A stretch of 64,000 nucleotides of DNA from an uncultured Williamsia sp. (GCF_947494875.1 NZ_CANLWM010000010.1:62001-126000); one strand, 5' to 3'; positions 24,661-33,572 are shown, counted from the first letter of the stretch. The notes: generated by a model from the sequence alone, not told the origin. Translations and numbers: made by a program.

Positions 24661-25883
24661 ACGCCTCGTTCCGATGGATCTCCGATCAGCGTCGCGTCCT
24701 GTCGGTCGTGGCCCTCGTGGTCACCACGGTCCTCGCCGGGGGATACCTGGTGTTCGGCTCGCTGCGGGTCGACCCGTTCCAGTCGACGTACACCGTGCGG
24801 GTGGACCTGGCGAAGTCCGGCGGACTGCTCCCTGGGCGGGATGTGTCGCTGCGCGGCGTCCGGGTGGGCACGGTTCGATCGGTCGATCTCGTCGACCGGA
24901 CGGTGGTCGCCGTCGCCGAGATCGACAGTGGTGTCCGCATCCCGGCGAGCAGTCCGGCGCGTGTCGCCGCGCTGTCGGCCGCCGGTGAGCAGTATCTCGA
25001 CTTCGTGCCCACCACGTCCACCGGCCCGTTCCTCCGCAACGGGTCGGTGGTCGGGGTGGGACGCACCTCCTCACCGGTGTCGCTCGCGGACACACTCACC
25101 AACGCCGACGGCACGCTCGCGCAACTGAATCCCGAGCAACTCGGCTCGATCGTCCGTGAACTCGGCGCCGGACCCACCGCGCCCGACAAGCTCGCCGACA
25201 TCATCGACGGCGGCGCGTTCCTCATCTCGACCCTCTCCTCGGTGCTTCCGCAGACCTCGTCGCTGATCCGGAACACAGCGGTCGTCGCGAACACCGTGAG
25301 CGAGCTGGGGCCCGGATTGCGCGACACGGCAGCCGGTCTCGACCGGACCCTCACGGGAGTGCAGAAGATGCAGGACGGGTTCGGTCGCCTGGTCACGATC
25401 ACCCCGGCGACGTTCCGTCAGCTCGACCAGATCATCTCCGACAACTCGCCGACGATGGTCAGCCTGCTGGGCAACCTCGTGTCGACCGTGCAGGTGATGC
25501 AGCTGCGCGAGCCGGCGATCCGGTCGTTGTTCTCGCCCTCGGGTCGTACAGGCTCGGCGGCACGTGCGGTGGGATCGGTCGTCCACGACGGTGCGATCTG
25601 GGCGGTGGTCAACATCTACCCGCGCAAGATCTGCGACTACGTCCAACCCCGCCTACCGGTGTCGGGTGCCTCGTTCCCGGAGCCGTACCTGTACCCGACG
25701 TGTACGCCGGAGGATTCGGCACAGATCGTGCGCGGCGCGGCGAATGCGCCCCTGCCGCCGGGTGTGACCGATGCGCCCCCCGACGACCTGAACGCGGTCA
25801 CCAGTCCCACGCCCCGGGGGCGGTACTCGCTGCCCTTGATCCCCGGCGGCGCGCGCCAACCCGTCCCCGTCCCGGGAGGATGA
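24657..25883 (+). CDS. mceF: MceF family substrate-binding protein
   Basis: A 408-residue protein, last of the six Mce subunits. N-terminal membrane helix (VLSVVALVVTTVLAGGYLVFG), barrel with LLPGRDVSLRGVRVGTVRSV, a long helical part, and a Pro-rich C-terminus (from about 360) that includes a Cys pair (IYPRKICDYVQP, LYPTCTPE). The order A-F is complete and uninterrupted, so the tube should be functional. Confidence 0.92.
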   Translation: MNASFRWISDQRRVLSVVALVVTTVLAGGYLVFGSLRVDPFQSTYTVRVDLAKSGGLLPGRDVSLRGVRVGTVRSVDLVDRTVVAVAEIDSGVRIPASSPARVAALSAAGEQYLDFVPTTSTGPFLRNGSVVGVGRTSSPVSLADTLTNADGTLAQLNPEQLGSIVRELGAGPTAPDKLADIIDGGAFLISTLSSVLPQTSSLIRNTAVVANTVSELGPGLRDTAAGLDRTLTGVQKMQDGFGRLVTITPATFRQLDQIISDNSPTMVSLLGNLVSTVQVMQLREPAIRSLFSPSGRTGSAARAVGSVVHDGAIWAVVNIYPRKICDYVQPRLPVSGASFPEPYLYPTCTPEDSAQIVRGAANAPLPPGVTDAPPDDLNAVTSPTPRGRYSLPLIPGGARQPVPVPGG

Positions 25884-25885
25884 CC

Positions 25886-26764
25886 ATGGCCACGACACCA
25901 CGGCCCGACGACCCGTCCGACGAGGACCTCGACGTCGACGCGTTGAGCGGTGCCCTCACCGACGCGGAATACGACGACGCGCACGACATCGACGCCTTCC
26001 GCGACGTCGACGGCCCAGCCCACACAGAGCCCGAACCCGCCGAACCCGAAAACGGGGTGGCGACACCAGCGGCTGCTGATGCGGCGCAGGAGTCCATGAC
26101 GAGCTCGTCGGCGACGATCTCCGCCGCGAAGGCCGACACGACGACCACCGACGAACCCGCGACGGTGACGGAACCCTCCTCGGCGGACACCGAGACCGGT
26201 CCCGACGACGGCACGAACGAGAACGCGACGACGGCGGCGGAGCACGATCCCGCGGCCCGAACGGTCACCGTCTCGCGCCGTCGACGACTGCTGGCACGCG
26301 CCGTGATCGGGATCCTGCTGGTGGCGGCCGTGATCGGTGGGGTGCTCGCCGGGATCTGGGGCACCTCACTGCAGGATCGCGAGCAGGTCGCCGACGCGGC
26401 GAAGGCCGCCGAGGACACCGCGCGGACCTACGCCGTCACGCTCACCAGCATCGACTCCGCCACCATCGACCAGAACTTCCAACAGGTCCTCGACGGCGCG
26501 ACGGGGAGCTTCAAGGACATGTACGCCAAGTCGAGCGATCAGCTCAAGACCCTCCTGGTGCAGAACAAGGCGACCAGCAAGGGCCAGGTGATCGACAGCG
26601 GGGTGCAGTCGGCCTCGCGTGACCGGGTCGTCGTCCTGCTCTTCGTCGACCAGAGCGTCACGAACAACCAGAGCCCCGATCCCCGGGTCGACCGCAGTCG
26701 GATCACGATGACGATGAACCGCGTCGACGGTCGCTGGCTCGCCTCCCAGGTCGATCTGAAGTGA
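25886..26764 (+). CDS. Mce-associated membrane protein (Mas family)
   Basis: A 292-residue protein. ATG 25886 is preferred, six bases after GGGAGG (25874-25879); ATG 25880, overlapping the MceF stop, is also possible. The first 130 residues are acidic and Thr/Ala/Pro-rich, without structure. They are followed by a basic RRRRLLAR, a membrane helix (about 137-158) and an NTF2-like extracellular domain (from YAVTLTSIDSATIDQNF). Mas proteins accompany mce operons and stabilise the Mce complex. The acidic cytoplasmic part is unusually long for the family. Confidence 0.85.
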   Translation: MATTPRPDDPSDEDLDVDALSGALTDAEYDDAHDIDAFRDVDGPAHTEPEPAEPENGVATPAAADAAQESMTSSSATISAAKADTTTTDEPATVTEPSSADTETGPDDGTNENATTAAEHDPAARTVTVSRRRRLLARAVIGILLVAAVIGGVLAGIWGTSLQDREQVADAAKAAEDTARTYAVTLTSIDSATIDQNFQQVLDGATGSFKDMYAKSSDQLKTLLVQNKATSKGQVIDSGVQSASRDRVVVLLFVDQSVTNNQSPDPRVDRSRITMTMNRVDGRWLASQVDLK

Positions 26765-26768
26765 GCTC

Positions 26769-27590
26769 ATGACAACCGGATTCGGGCAGAGGACCCGTGA
26801 CTACGTCCGCAAGCACCCGGTCGCGTCGCTCGACACCGTGGGCGCGCAGTTCGTCATGGGCGTGCGGGCCGTCTACTGGCTCGTCGCGGACATCGCCACC
26901 GGACAGTTCCGGTTCTGGGAGTTCGTCCGCCAGGCCGCGTTCATGGTGAAGACCTCGTGGCTGCCCACCCTCGCGGTCGCGCTGCCGATCAGCGCGACGT
27001 TGTCCATCCAGTTCGGCCTCGTGGCCGGTCAGGTGGGTGCCACGTCGCTGGCGGGCGCGGCCAGCGGACTCGCCGTCATCCGGCAGGCGGCGCCCGTCGT
27101 GACGGCGATGCTGCTCGCCACCGCGGTGGGATCGGCCATCTGCGCCGACCTCGGATCGCGCACGATCCGCGACGAGATCGACGCGCTGGAGGTGATGGGG
27201 CTCAACCCGCTGCGGCGGGAGGTCGTCCCCCGCGTCGCGGCCGGCGTCGTCGTGGCGGTCGGGCTGACCGGGCTGTCCGCGTTCGTCGGCTTCTTCGCGA
27301 GCTACATGTTCAACGTCTACGTGCAGGACGGCACACCGGGCAGTTTCGTGCAGACCTTCTCGTCGTTCGCGACGGTGTCGGACATGTGGCTCGCTGTGGT
27401 GAAGGCGGTCGTCTTCGGGATGATCGTCACCATCGTGGCGTGTCAGAAAGGACTGAGCACCAAGGGCGGTCCCGCCGGCGTGGCGAACTCGGTCAACGCG
27501 ACGGTCGTCGCCTCCATCGTGCTGCTCATGATCGTCAACGTCGCGTTCACCGAGCTGTACACCATCCTCTTCCCCAGGGCGACTCTCTGA
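26769..27590 (+). CDS. yrbEA: YrbEA (MlaE-family) permease of the Mce importer
   Basis: A 273-residue integral membrane protein of the MlaE/YrbE family with five or six hydrophobic segments. The cytoplasmic coupling helix DEIDALEVMGLNPL carries the conserved E-I-D-A motif through which YrbE contacts the MceG ATPase. With YrbEB it forms the inner-membrane gate for lipids delivered by MceA-F. In known mce operons yrbEA-yrbEB precede mceA; here they come after mas, at the end of the operon. No mceG/mkl ATPase gene is in the window, as is usual because it is encoded elsewhere. Confidence 0.93.
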   Translation: MTTGFGQRTRDYVRKHPVASLDTVGAQFVMGVRAVYWLVADIATGQFRFWEFVRQAAFMVKTSWLPTLAVALPISATLSIQFGLVAGQVGATSLAGAASGLAVIRQAAPVVTAMLLATAVGSAICADLGSRTIRDEIDALEVMGLNPLRREVVPRVAAGVVVAVGLTGLSAFVGFFASYMFNVYVQDGTPGSFVQTFSSFATVSDMWLAVVKAVVFGMIVTIVACQKGLSTKGGPAGVANSVNATVVASIVLLMIVNVAFTELYTILFPRATL

Positions 27591-27591
27591 C

Positions 27592-28446
27592 ATGGCATCT
27601 CGTTACTACCCGACCGGCGTCCGGCCGCTCGTCATCCTCAGCCAGAAACCGCGGTTCCAGGTCATGCGGCTCGGCCACGCGGCCGTCTTCATCGCGACCG
27701 CGATCGCGGGGATCCCCACCGTCCTGCGGCACTACCGCAAGGAACTCCTCCGGCTGATCTCGGCGGTGTCCTGGGGCAACGGTTCGCTCATCGTCGGTGG
27801 TGGCACCGCCGGGATCATCGTGGTCCTCGGGGCGAGTGCCGGTGCGCTGGTGGGCATCGAGGGGTACAGCGCCCTGAAGCTCCTGGGGCTGAGTCCGTTG
27901 ACCGGGCTCATCTCCGCGACGGTCTCCACCCGTGAGCTGGCGCCCATCATGGCGTCGCTGGCGTTCGCTGCGCAGGCAGGATGCCGGTTCACCGCGGAGC
28001 TGGGGTCGATGCGGGTCGCCGAGGAGATCGACGCCATGGAGTCGCTGGCCATCCGGTCGGTGCCCTACCTCGTCACCACCCGCATGCTCGCATCGGTCGT
28101 CGCGATCATCCCCCTGTACCTGGTGTGCCTGGTGGCCAACTTCGTCGCGGTCCAACTGGCGATGACGGTGGCGGGCAGCAAGTCACCGGGAACCTACGAC
28201 CACTACTTCCACCTCGTGTTGACCGGGTCCGACATCGGTTTCTCGCTGGTCAAGGCCATCGTGTTCGTGATGCTGACCACCGCCGTGCAGTGCTACTTCG
28301 GCTACTACGCCTCGGGTGGTCCCGAAGGCGTCGGTGTCGCGGCGGGCCGCGCGATGCGGGCGGCGATCACGCTGATGATCATCGTCAATCTGCTTCTCAC
28401 GATGGCCATCTGGGGATACAACAGCGGCGCACGCATCAGCGGTTAG
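27592..28446 (+). CDS. yrbEB: YrbEB (MlaE-family) permease of the Mce importer
   Basis: A 284-residue MlaE-family protein starting at ATG 27592, one base after the YrbEA stop. It has a longer N-terminus (RFQVMRLGHAAVFIATAIAG), five to six membrane segments and the coupling motif EEIDAMESLAIRSV. It is the partner of YrbEA in the heterodimeric permease and the last gene of the 17039-28446 operon. Its stop is about 35 bases before the next operator. Confidence 0.93.
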   Translation: MASRYYPTGVRPLVILSQKPRFQVMRLGHAAVFIATAIAGIPTVLRHYRKELLRLISAVSWGNGSLIVGGGTAGIIVVLGASAGALVGIEGYSALKLLGLSPLTGLISATVSTRELAPIMASLAFAAQAGCRFTAELGSMRVAEEIDAMESLAIRSVPYLVTTRMLASVVAIIPLYLVCLVANFVAVQLAMTVAGSKSPGTYDHYFHLVLTGSDIGFSLVKAIVFVMLTTAVQCYFGYYASGGPEGVGVAAGRAMRAAITLMIIVNLLLTMAIWGYNSGARISG

Positions 28447-28479
28447 GCGGTCGCGCCGATGGACGATACGTCGTCAGAC

Positions 28480-28502
28480 GAACACGATGTGTTCTACTGT
28501 TC
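28480..28502. promoter_or_regulatory. Operator site 6 (GAACA-N13-TGTTC) with embedded -10
   Basis: Perfect arms GAACA (28480-28484) and TGTTC (28498-28502). An inner dyad GAACAC-GAT-GTGTTC (28480-28494) is followed directly by TACTGT (28495-28500), the likely -10 for the CoA-transferase gene at 28563. Confidence 0.7.
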
Positions 28503-28562
28503 AGTGGCCAGGAAGGTCGGATCCGGCGGTGCAGCCGGCCACCGCGACACGCGAGGAGAACC

Positions 28563-29783
28563 ATGAACCAGCCGATGACCGGGGTACGCGTCCTCGAGGT
28601 CGCGCAGTGGACCTTCGTCCCGTCCGCGGGCGCAGTGCTGGCCGACTGGGGGGCCGACGTGGTCAAGATCGAGCACCCGCGCACCGGAGACGCACAGCGC
28701 GGCCTGCGCCAACTCGGGCACATCACGATCGAGGGCAACCGGAACCCGGTGATGGAGCACGCGAACCGTGGGAAGCGTTCGGTCGCACTGGACATGGCGA
28801 ACCCCGCGGGCCGGGAACTGCTGCTCGACATCGCGCGCACCAGCGACGTCTTCCTGACCAACTTCCTGCCCGACGCCCGGGCCAAGCTCGGCATCGACGT
28901 CGACGACCTCCGGGCCGTCAACCCCGACATCATCTACGCGCGGGGCAGCGCCTACGGCGCGCTCGGCGCGGACGCGCGGACCGGTGGCTACGACATGACC
29001 GGGTTCTGGAGCCGCGCCGGCGGGGCCGTCGGATCCACCCCGTCGGACCTCGACGGGGTCGTGCCACAACCGGGACCCGCCTACGGGGACTCCCTCGGCG
29101 GCATGACCATCGCGGGTGGGATCGCCGCTGCGCTGTTCGAGCGCGAGCGCACCGGCGTGGCACGCGTCGTCGACATATCGCTTCTCGGCGTGGGGATCTG
29201 GGCGTCCGGCGTGGCCGTGAACGCCGCGCTGGCCACCGGCGAACCGTGGATCACGAACACCGCCGGGGCGAACGTCGCCCCGAACAACCCGCTCGTCGGC
29301 TTCTACAAGACGGGTGATAGTCGATACCTCGGCGTCTCGATGCTGCAGGGCTTCCGGTTCTTCGGCGATTTCTGCCGGCGCATCGGCCTGGCCGAGCTGG
29401 CCGACGACGAACGGTTCTCGTCCCACGAGTCGCTGACCCGCAACGCGGCCGCGGCGACCGAGGCCATCCGCACGCGACTCGCGTCGGAGACGCTGGACCA
29501 CTGGCGATCGGTGCTCGAGGGGTTCTCCGGACAGTGGGCTGTCGTGCAGAACACCGCGGAGGTCGCAGCCGATCCGCAGGCACGTGCCAACGGCAACATC
29601 GTGGCCGTCGGTGACGGGGACGACCGGTACGACCTCGTCGCGAGTCCGGTGCTCTTCGACGAGGAGCCCCTGACACTGGCCCCGATGCCGGAGTTCTCGG
29701 CGAACACCGAGGAGCTGATCCTGGAGATCGGTGGGGACTGGGACCGCATCTCCGATCTGAAGGACAAGGGCGCGATCGCCTGA
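28563..29783 (+). CDS. CaiB/BaiF family III CoA-transferase-like protein, catalytic Asp missing
   Basis: A 406-residue single-domain CaiB/BaiF protein from ATG 28563, after GAGGAGAACC. It has GVRVLEVAQWTFVPSAGAVL, WGADVVKIEHP and ANRGKRSVALDM, all typical. At the catalytic position the motif reads VVDISLLGVG, with Gly209 where the family has Asp. It may be a non-catalytic partner, or use another acid; the alignment is by eye. A monocistronic unit directly after the Mce operon with its own strong operator. Confidence 0.85.
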   Translation: MNQPMTGVRVLEVAQWTFVPSAGAVLADWGADVVKIEHPRTGDAQRGLRQLGHITIEGNRNPVMEHANRGKRSVALDMANPAGRELLLDIARTSDVFLTNFLPDARAKLGIDVDDLRAVNPDIIYARGSAYGALGADARTGGYDMTGFWSRAGGAVGSTPSDLDGVVPQPGPAYGDSLGGMTIAGGIAAALFERERTGVARVVDISLLGVGIWASGVAVNAALATGEPWITNTAGANVAPNNPLVGFYKTGDSRYLGVSMLQGFRFFGDFCRRIGLAELADDERFSSHESLTRNAAAATEAIRTRLASETLDHWRSVLEGFSGQWAVVQNTAEVAADPQARANGNIVAVGDGDDRYDLVASPVLFDEEPLTLAPMPEFSANTEELILEIGGDWDRISDLKDKGAIA

Positions 29784-29829
29784 CCGGCGGACCGCGGCCC
29801 CGGGGCACGACCTCGGGACTGCGACCCGA

Positions 29830-31023
29830 TCAGCGCAGGGTCATCTCGACGGTCGTGTAGCCACGGACCGTCGCGGTGAGGACCCGTTCGTGACGCCCGA
29901 CGGTGTAGCGGGGGAAGTGCTCCGCGAAGTACTCGAACACCAGCTGCGCCTCACGCCGCGCGAGCCACTGACCGAGGCACACGTGGATGCCCCAGCCGAA
30001 GTAGACGTCGATGCCGCCCTTCCCGCGGTCGACGACGAAGCGGTCGGGATCGCTGTAGCGGCGCTCGTCACGGTTGGCGCTGCCCAGGAGCAGCAGCACC
30101 CAATCGCCGGCCTCCATCTGCACCCCGTGCATCTCGACGGGTGCGGTGAGCGTACGGGCGACCCAGTGGCTGGGGGTGTCGAAGCGCAGGGCCTCGTTCA
30201 CCGCCGCGGGGATCAGATCGCGGTCGTCGACGATGGCCTGCCACTGGTCGGGGTGGTCGTGCAGGGCGACGAGACCGTTGGAGATGAGCTTCTGGGTCGT
30301 CTCGGACCCGGCGGCCGACAACAGATTGCAGAACATCAGCACCTCGTGCGGTGTCAACGAGCGTTCGCCGGAGTCGGGATCCTCGAACGTCGCCCCCAAC
30401 ACGCGACTGATCAGGTCGTCGCCGGGGTCGCGGCGGCGCTCCTCGATCAGGCCGCCGATGTAGGAACTGATCTCGCGGCTGGCGTCGATCGCTGCCTGCG
30501 GCATGGCGACCGACCCCTCCTCGCGCGCGAGGAACGCCTCCCACCAGACCCGCAGCTGTTCGCGATCACTCGCCGGCACCCCGAGCAGTTCACCGATGAC
30601 GTCGGTGGGGATGGGGAACGCGAACGCCTCCATCGCGTCGATCGTCATCCCGGGGCGGAGCTTGTCGAGGTGTCCGTGGACGATCGTCCGCAGCGCATCC
30701 TCCATGGCGGCGACCGCCGCAGGGGTGAACGACCGCTTCAGTGCGCCGCGGACGTGCTCGTGACGCGGTGAGTCCATCGAGATTATGGAGTACTTCTTCC
30801 CGTCGCGATCCGGGTTCTCCGGAGCCGGGCCGCGACTCGAGGAGTAGAGCGACGAGTCGCGCAGTGCCGCCGCGACGTCGTCGAAGCGGGACAGCACCCA
30901 CCACCGGTCCTCCGGATCGCGGTAGACGGGTGCCTCGTCGCGCAGTCGCCGGTACACGGGGTACGGATCGTCGAACACGGCTCGCGAGAACGGGGAGTAC
31001 ATCAACTCACTGGTCGTCGACAC
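29830..31023 (-). CDS. Cytochrome P450 monooxygenase
   Basis: A 397-residue P450 with heme loop FGWGIHVCLGQWLAR (Cys349), I-helix LLSAAGSETTQKL and EALRFDTPSHWVAR as the ExxR region. GTG 31023 is the start. TATCGT (31035-31030) ends six bases before it, so the mRNA is probably leaderless. Close in length to the other two P450s but different in sequence, so three separate hydroxylation steps or substrates are likely. It follows two CoA-transferase genes on the same strand but has its own operator. Confidence 0.9.
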   Translation of the reverse strand: MSTTSELMYSPFSRAVFDDPYPVYRRLRDEAPVYRDPEDRWWVLSRFDDVAAALRDSSLYSSSRGPAPENPDRDGKKYSIISMDSPRHEHVRGALKRSFTPAAVAAMEDALRTIVHGHLDKLRPGMTIDAMEAFAFPIPTDVIGELLGVPASDREQLRVWWEAFLAREEGSVAMPQAAIDASREISSYIGGLIEERRRDPGDDLISRVLGATFEDPDSGERSLTPHEVLMFCNLLSAAGSETTQKLISNGLVALHDHPDQWQAIVDDRDLIPAAVNEALRFDTPSHWVARTLTAPVEMHGVQMEAGDWVLLLLGSANRDERRYSDPDRFVVDRGKGGIDVYFGWGIHVCLGQWLARREAQLVFEYFAEHFPRYTVGRHERVLTATVRGYTTVEMTLR

Positions 31024-31029
31024 CCGCCG

Positions 31030-31076
31030 ACGATAGCACCCGACTGATCAACAGAACACTCGATGATTCATTGATC
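31030..31076 (-). promoter_or_regulatory. P450 promoter with operator site 7 (GAACA-N13-TGATC, 31054-31076)
   Basis: The dyad lies over the 3' end of the upstream CoA-transferase gene. Read leftward, TATCGT (31035-31030) is a -10 box with a six-base spacer to GTG 31023. Confidence 0.55.
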
Positions 31077-31081
31077 AGTCG
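31041..31081. repeat. 11-bp perfect inverted repeat overlapping operator site 7
   Basis: CGACTGATCAA (31041-31051) and TTGATCAGTCG (31071-31081) flank 19 bp that include the stop of the CoA-transferase gene at 31068. It could terminate the upstream unit as a hairpin or be a second binding dyad nested with the operator. Confidence 0.6.
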
Positions 31082-32336
31082 TTGCGGAGACCGACTCCCG
31101 GGAAGCGACCTTCGACGTGGCCGGGTCGTACAGGAGACGGTCGTGTTCGCCCACCAGCGGCGGTCGTGCCGGCACCGGTGTGTCCGCGGTGTGCAGATGG
31201 TAGGGCCGTCCGGGATACCGCACCGTCCGGTCGAGCTCGGGATGGTCCACGGGCAGCGGGAACCCGCGTGCGACGACGTGCTCGTCCTCGAACGCCTCGT
31301 CGACGGTGAGCACGGCCCCGACCGGGAAGCCGCGTCGTTGGCCGGAGGTGAAGAACTCGTGTGCGGGCAGCCGAGACGCGATGAGGCCCATGGCCTCCCG
31401 GGCCGCGGACAGGATCGCCGTCGTCTCGTCGTCGACCCCGATCTTCGCGATGTCGAGGGGTGCCTCCCGTCCGGCTGCCATCTCGAGGAACACCGCCTCG
31501 GGGAACTCCTCCTCGAGATCGAGATCGCGCAACCACGCCAGCATGTCGGCGAACTCCGTCGGCCTGCGCGGCAGGATGCCGGTCGTCGCGTACGCGCCGT
31601 CCGCGCATCGGACCTGAACCGGCGAGCTCGGGAGGAAGTACGCGTGCCGGCCGGTCTGCCGGACACAGGTCTCACCGGCGACCAACCAGTTGTAGGTGGT
31701 CTGTTCCGAGGTGACGTTGCACGCTGCGGTGACGTTGACGTCGACGAGCTGTCCCCGGCCGGTGCGATCCCGGTGGGCGAGCGCCGCGAGGGCGCCGATG
31801 GCGCAGTAGTGTCCCGCGATGTTGGTCGCCTGGTCCCCGCCGCCGTGGATCGGGGGGATGGAGTGGTCGTCGTAGCCGCAGTTCCACACCGGGCCTGCGC
31901 CCGCCATCATCGTGAGATCCGTGGTGGGGTCCGACGCCCGGGCGCTGTCCCGACCGAACGGGGTGACGGCGACCCAGATGACGCCGGGATTGTCCTGTGC
32001 CACCTCGTGGTGTCGGATCCGACCGTCCGCGACGGAGATGTCGTCGGCGATGACGACGTCCACGGTCCGGATCAGTGCCCGCAGCCGCTCGATCTCGGCC
32101 GGGTCGTCGGGATCGACCGTGACGGAACGCTTGCCGACGTTCTCGGCCCACCACCGCAGGCTGCGGTCGGGGTCGCGGGTGTCGTCGACGAATGGGGGAC
32201 GGTGTCGCGTCGACGCTCCCGTGGGTGGCTCGACGACCACGACGTCGCCGCCGAGTTCGGCGAGGAGTCGACCGCCCACGCCGGTGTACTGACCCGCGAA
32301 CTCGAGTACCCGCAGCCCGTCCAGCAGAGTGGTCAC
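31068..32336 (-). CDS. CaiB/BaiF family III CoA-transferase-like protein, catalytic Asp missing
   Basis: A 422-residue CaiB/BaiF protein, GTG 32336 overlapping the stop of the gene before it (GTGA), so the pair is co-translated. Core LRVLEFAGQYTGVGGRLL, LGGDVVVVEPPTG and VGKRSVTVDPDD. At the catalytic site LVDVNVTAAC has Ala204 in place of Asp. The N-terminal GQYTGVGGRL and long mid-loop (VWNCGYDDHSIPPIHGGG) are unusual. Probably forms a heterodimer with the product of 32333-33568, as in two-gene CoA-transferases such as BbsEF. Confidence 0.83.
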   Translation of the reverse strand: MTTLLDGLRVLEFAGQYTGVGGRLLAELGGDVVVVEPPTGASTRHRPPFVDDTRDPDRSLRWWAENVGKRSVTVDPDDPAEIERLRALIRTVDVVIADDISVADGRIRHHEVAQDNPGVIWVAVTPFGRDSARASDPTTDLTMMAGAGPVWNCGYDDHSIPPIHGGGDQATNIAGHYCAIGALAALAHRDRTGRGQLVDVNVTAACNVTSEQTTYNWLVAGETCVRQTGRHAYFLPSSPVQVRCADGAYATTGILPRRPTEFADMLAWLRDLDLEEEFPEAVFLEMAAGREAPLDIAKIGVDDETTAILSAAREAMGLIASRLPAHEFFTSGQRRGFPVGAVLTVDEAFEDEHVVARGFPLPVDHPELDRTVRYPGRPYHLHTADTPVPARPPLVGEHDRLLYDPATSKVASRESVSATTDQ

Positions 32337-33568
32337 AGCGCGCCCACCTCGCCCAGCTCGGTCAACTCGGCGTCCGTGCGTCCGAGGATCCCGCCGAACA
32401 CCTCGGCGTTGTGCTGTCCGAGAAGCGGTGCGGGTTCGGTGATCTCCCAGGGGGTCTCGGAGAAGTGCAGAGGCAACCCCTCGACCCGGACGGTGCCGAT
32501 CTCAGGGTGCTCGACGGTCGGGAAGAGCCCCCACCGGCCCATGTCGGGGTCGCCGTCGATGCGTTCGGCGGGGCTGGCCACCACGCTCGCCGGCACGCCT
32601 GCGGTCACCAGGTCGCGCGCCAGGGTCGCCCCGTCCCGATCCCGGGTGGCGGCCGCGATGGCGTCGTCGAGTCCGTCGGCGTCGGCGAGACGTCCCGACA
32701 GCTCGGCGAATCGCGAGGCACGCAGGGCGTCGACGTCCAGGACCGAGGCCAACGCGGTGAAGTCGTCGTCGTCCCGGCAGGCGATGGCGATCCACCGGTC
32801 GTCGCCCGCGATCGGATAGATGCCGTGGGGCGCCATCTCGTCGAACTCGGCCCGGTTGCCCTTCGGCTGCCCCGCAAGTCGTTGACGACGGCCGTTCACC
32901 GTCGCGTCGAGAACGGTGGTGGGGGACATGGTGATCCCGGCGGGCACGGTGGCGAGATCGATGTACTCACCCGACCCCGTCCGGGCTCGCTGGTGCAGGG
33001 CCCCGAGGATCGCGACCGTCGCATGGTAGGCGGCCATGTGGTCCATGTAGGAGAAGCCCCACCCCGCGGGTTCGGTGTCCGGGAGGCCGGAGTTGAACGT
33101 GAGCCCGCTCAGCGCCTGGACGATGGGTCCCCAGGTCTTGAAGTCACGGTAGGGCCCGGTGTGCCCGAAACCGCAGTTGGCGACATAGATGATGTCGGGC
33201 TTGATCTCCCGCAGTCGGTCGTATCCGAAGCCGCGACGTTCCATCACCCCGGCGGCGAAGTTCTCGCACACGATGTCGCTGACGGCGACGAGATCCTCGA
33301 GGAGGGCGGTCCCCTCCGAGGTGCGGAGGTTGATCGTGACACCGAGTTTCCCGGCGTTGTGGTTGTTGAAGCCGCCACCGAGGTTGACCCCGCGGCGCTC
33401 GTCGACGAACGGTCCGACCCCGCGCAACGCGTCCCACATGCCTCGGGTGACGGGGTCCTCCACCCGGATAACCTGGGCGCCGAAGGCGGCGAGGATCTTC
33501 GTCGCGCCTGCCCCGGCCAACTGACCCCCGAGATCGCAGACGCGTATGTGCGACAAGCTCCCTGACAC
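32333..33568 (-). CDS. CaiB/BaiF family III CoA-transferase-like protein, catalytic Asp missing
   Basis: A 411-residue CaiB/BaiF protein with IRVCDLGGQLAGAGATKIL, FGAQVIRVEDP and NAGKLGVTINL. The catalytic motif is IDLATVPAG, with Pro209 in place of Asp. Start GTG 33568 lies only six bases beyond the TACTGT box (33580-33575), so the transcript is probably leaderless. First gene of a two-gene unit (33568 to 31068). Neither partner of this pair shows the Asp, so if they are active the nucleophile must come from elsewhere. Confidence 0.83.
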   Translation of the reverse strand: MSGSLSHIRVCDLGGQLAGAGATKILAAFGAQVIRVEDPVTRGMWDALRGVGPFVDERRGVNLGGGFNNHNAGKLGVTINLRTSEGTALLEDLVAVSDIVCENFAAGVMERRGFGYDRLREIKPDIIYVANCGFGHTGPYRDFKTWGPIVQALSGLTFNSGLPDTEPAGWGFSYMDHMAAYHATVAILGALHQRARTGSGEYIDLATVPAGITMSPTTVLDATVNGRRQRLAGQPKGNRAEFDEMAPHGIYPIAGDDRWIAIACRDDDDFTALASVLDVDALRASRFAELSGRLADADGLDDAIAAATRDRDGATLARDLVTAGVPASVVASPAERIDGDPDMGRWGLFPTVEHPEIGTVRVEGLPLHFSETPWEITEPAPLLGQHNAEVFGGILGRTDAELTELGEVGAL

Positions 33569-33572
33569 TGTG

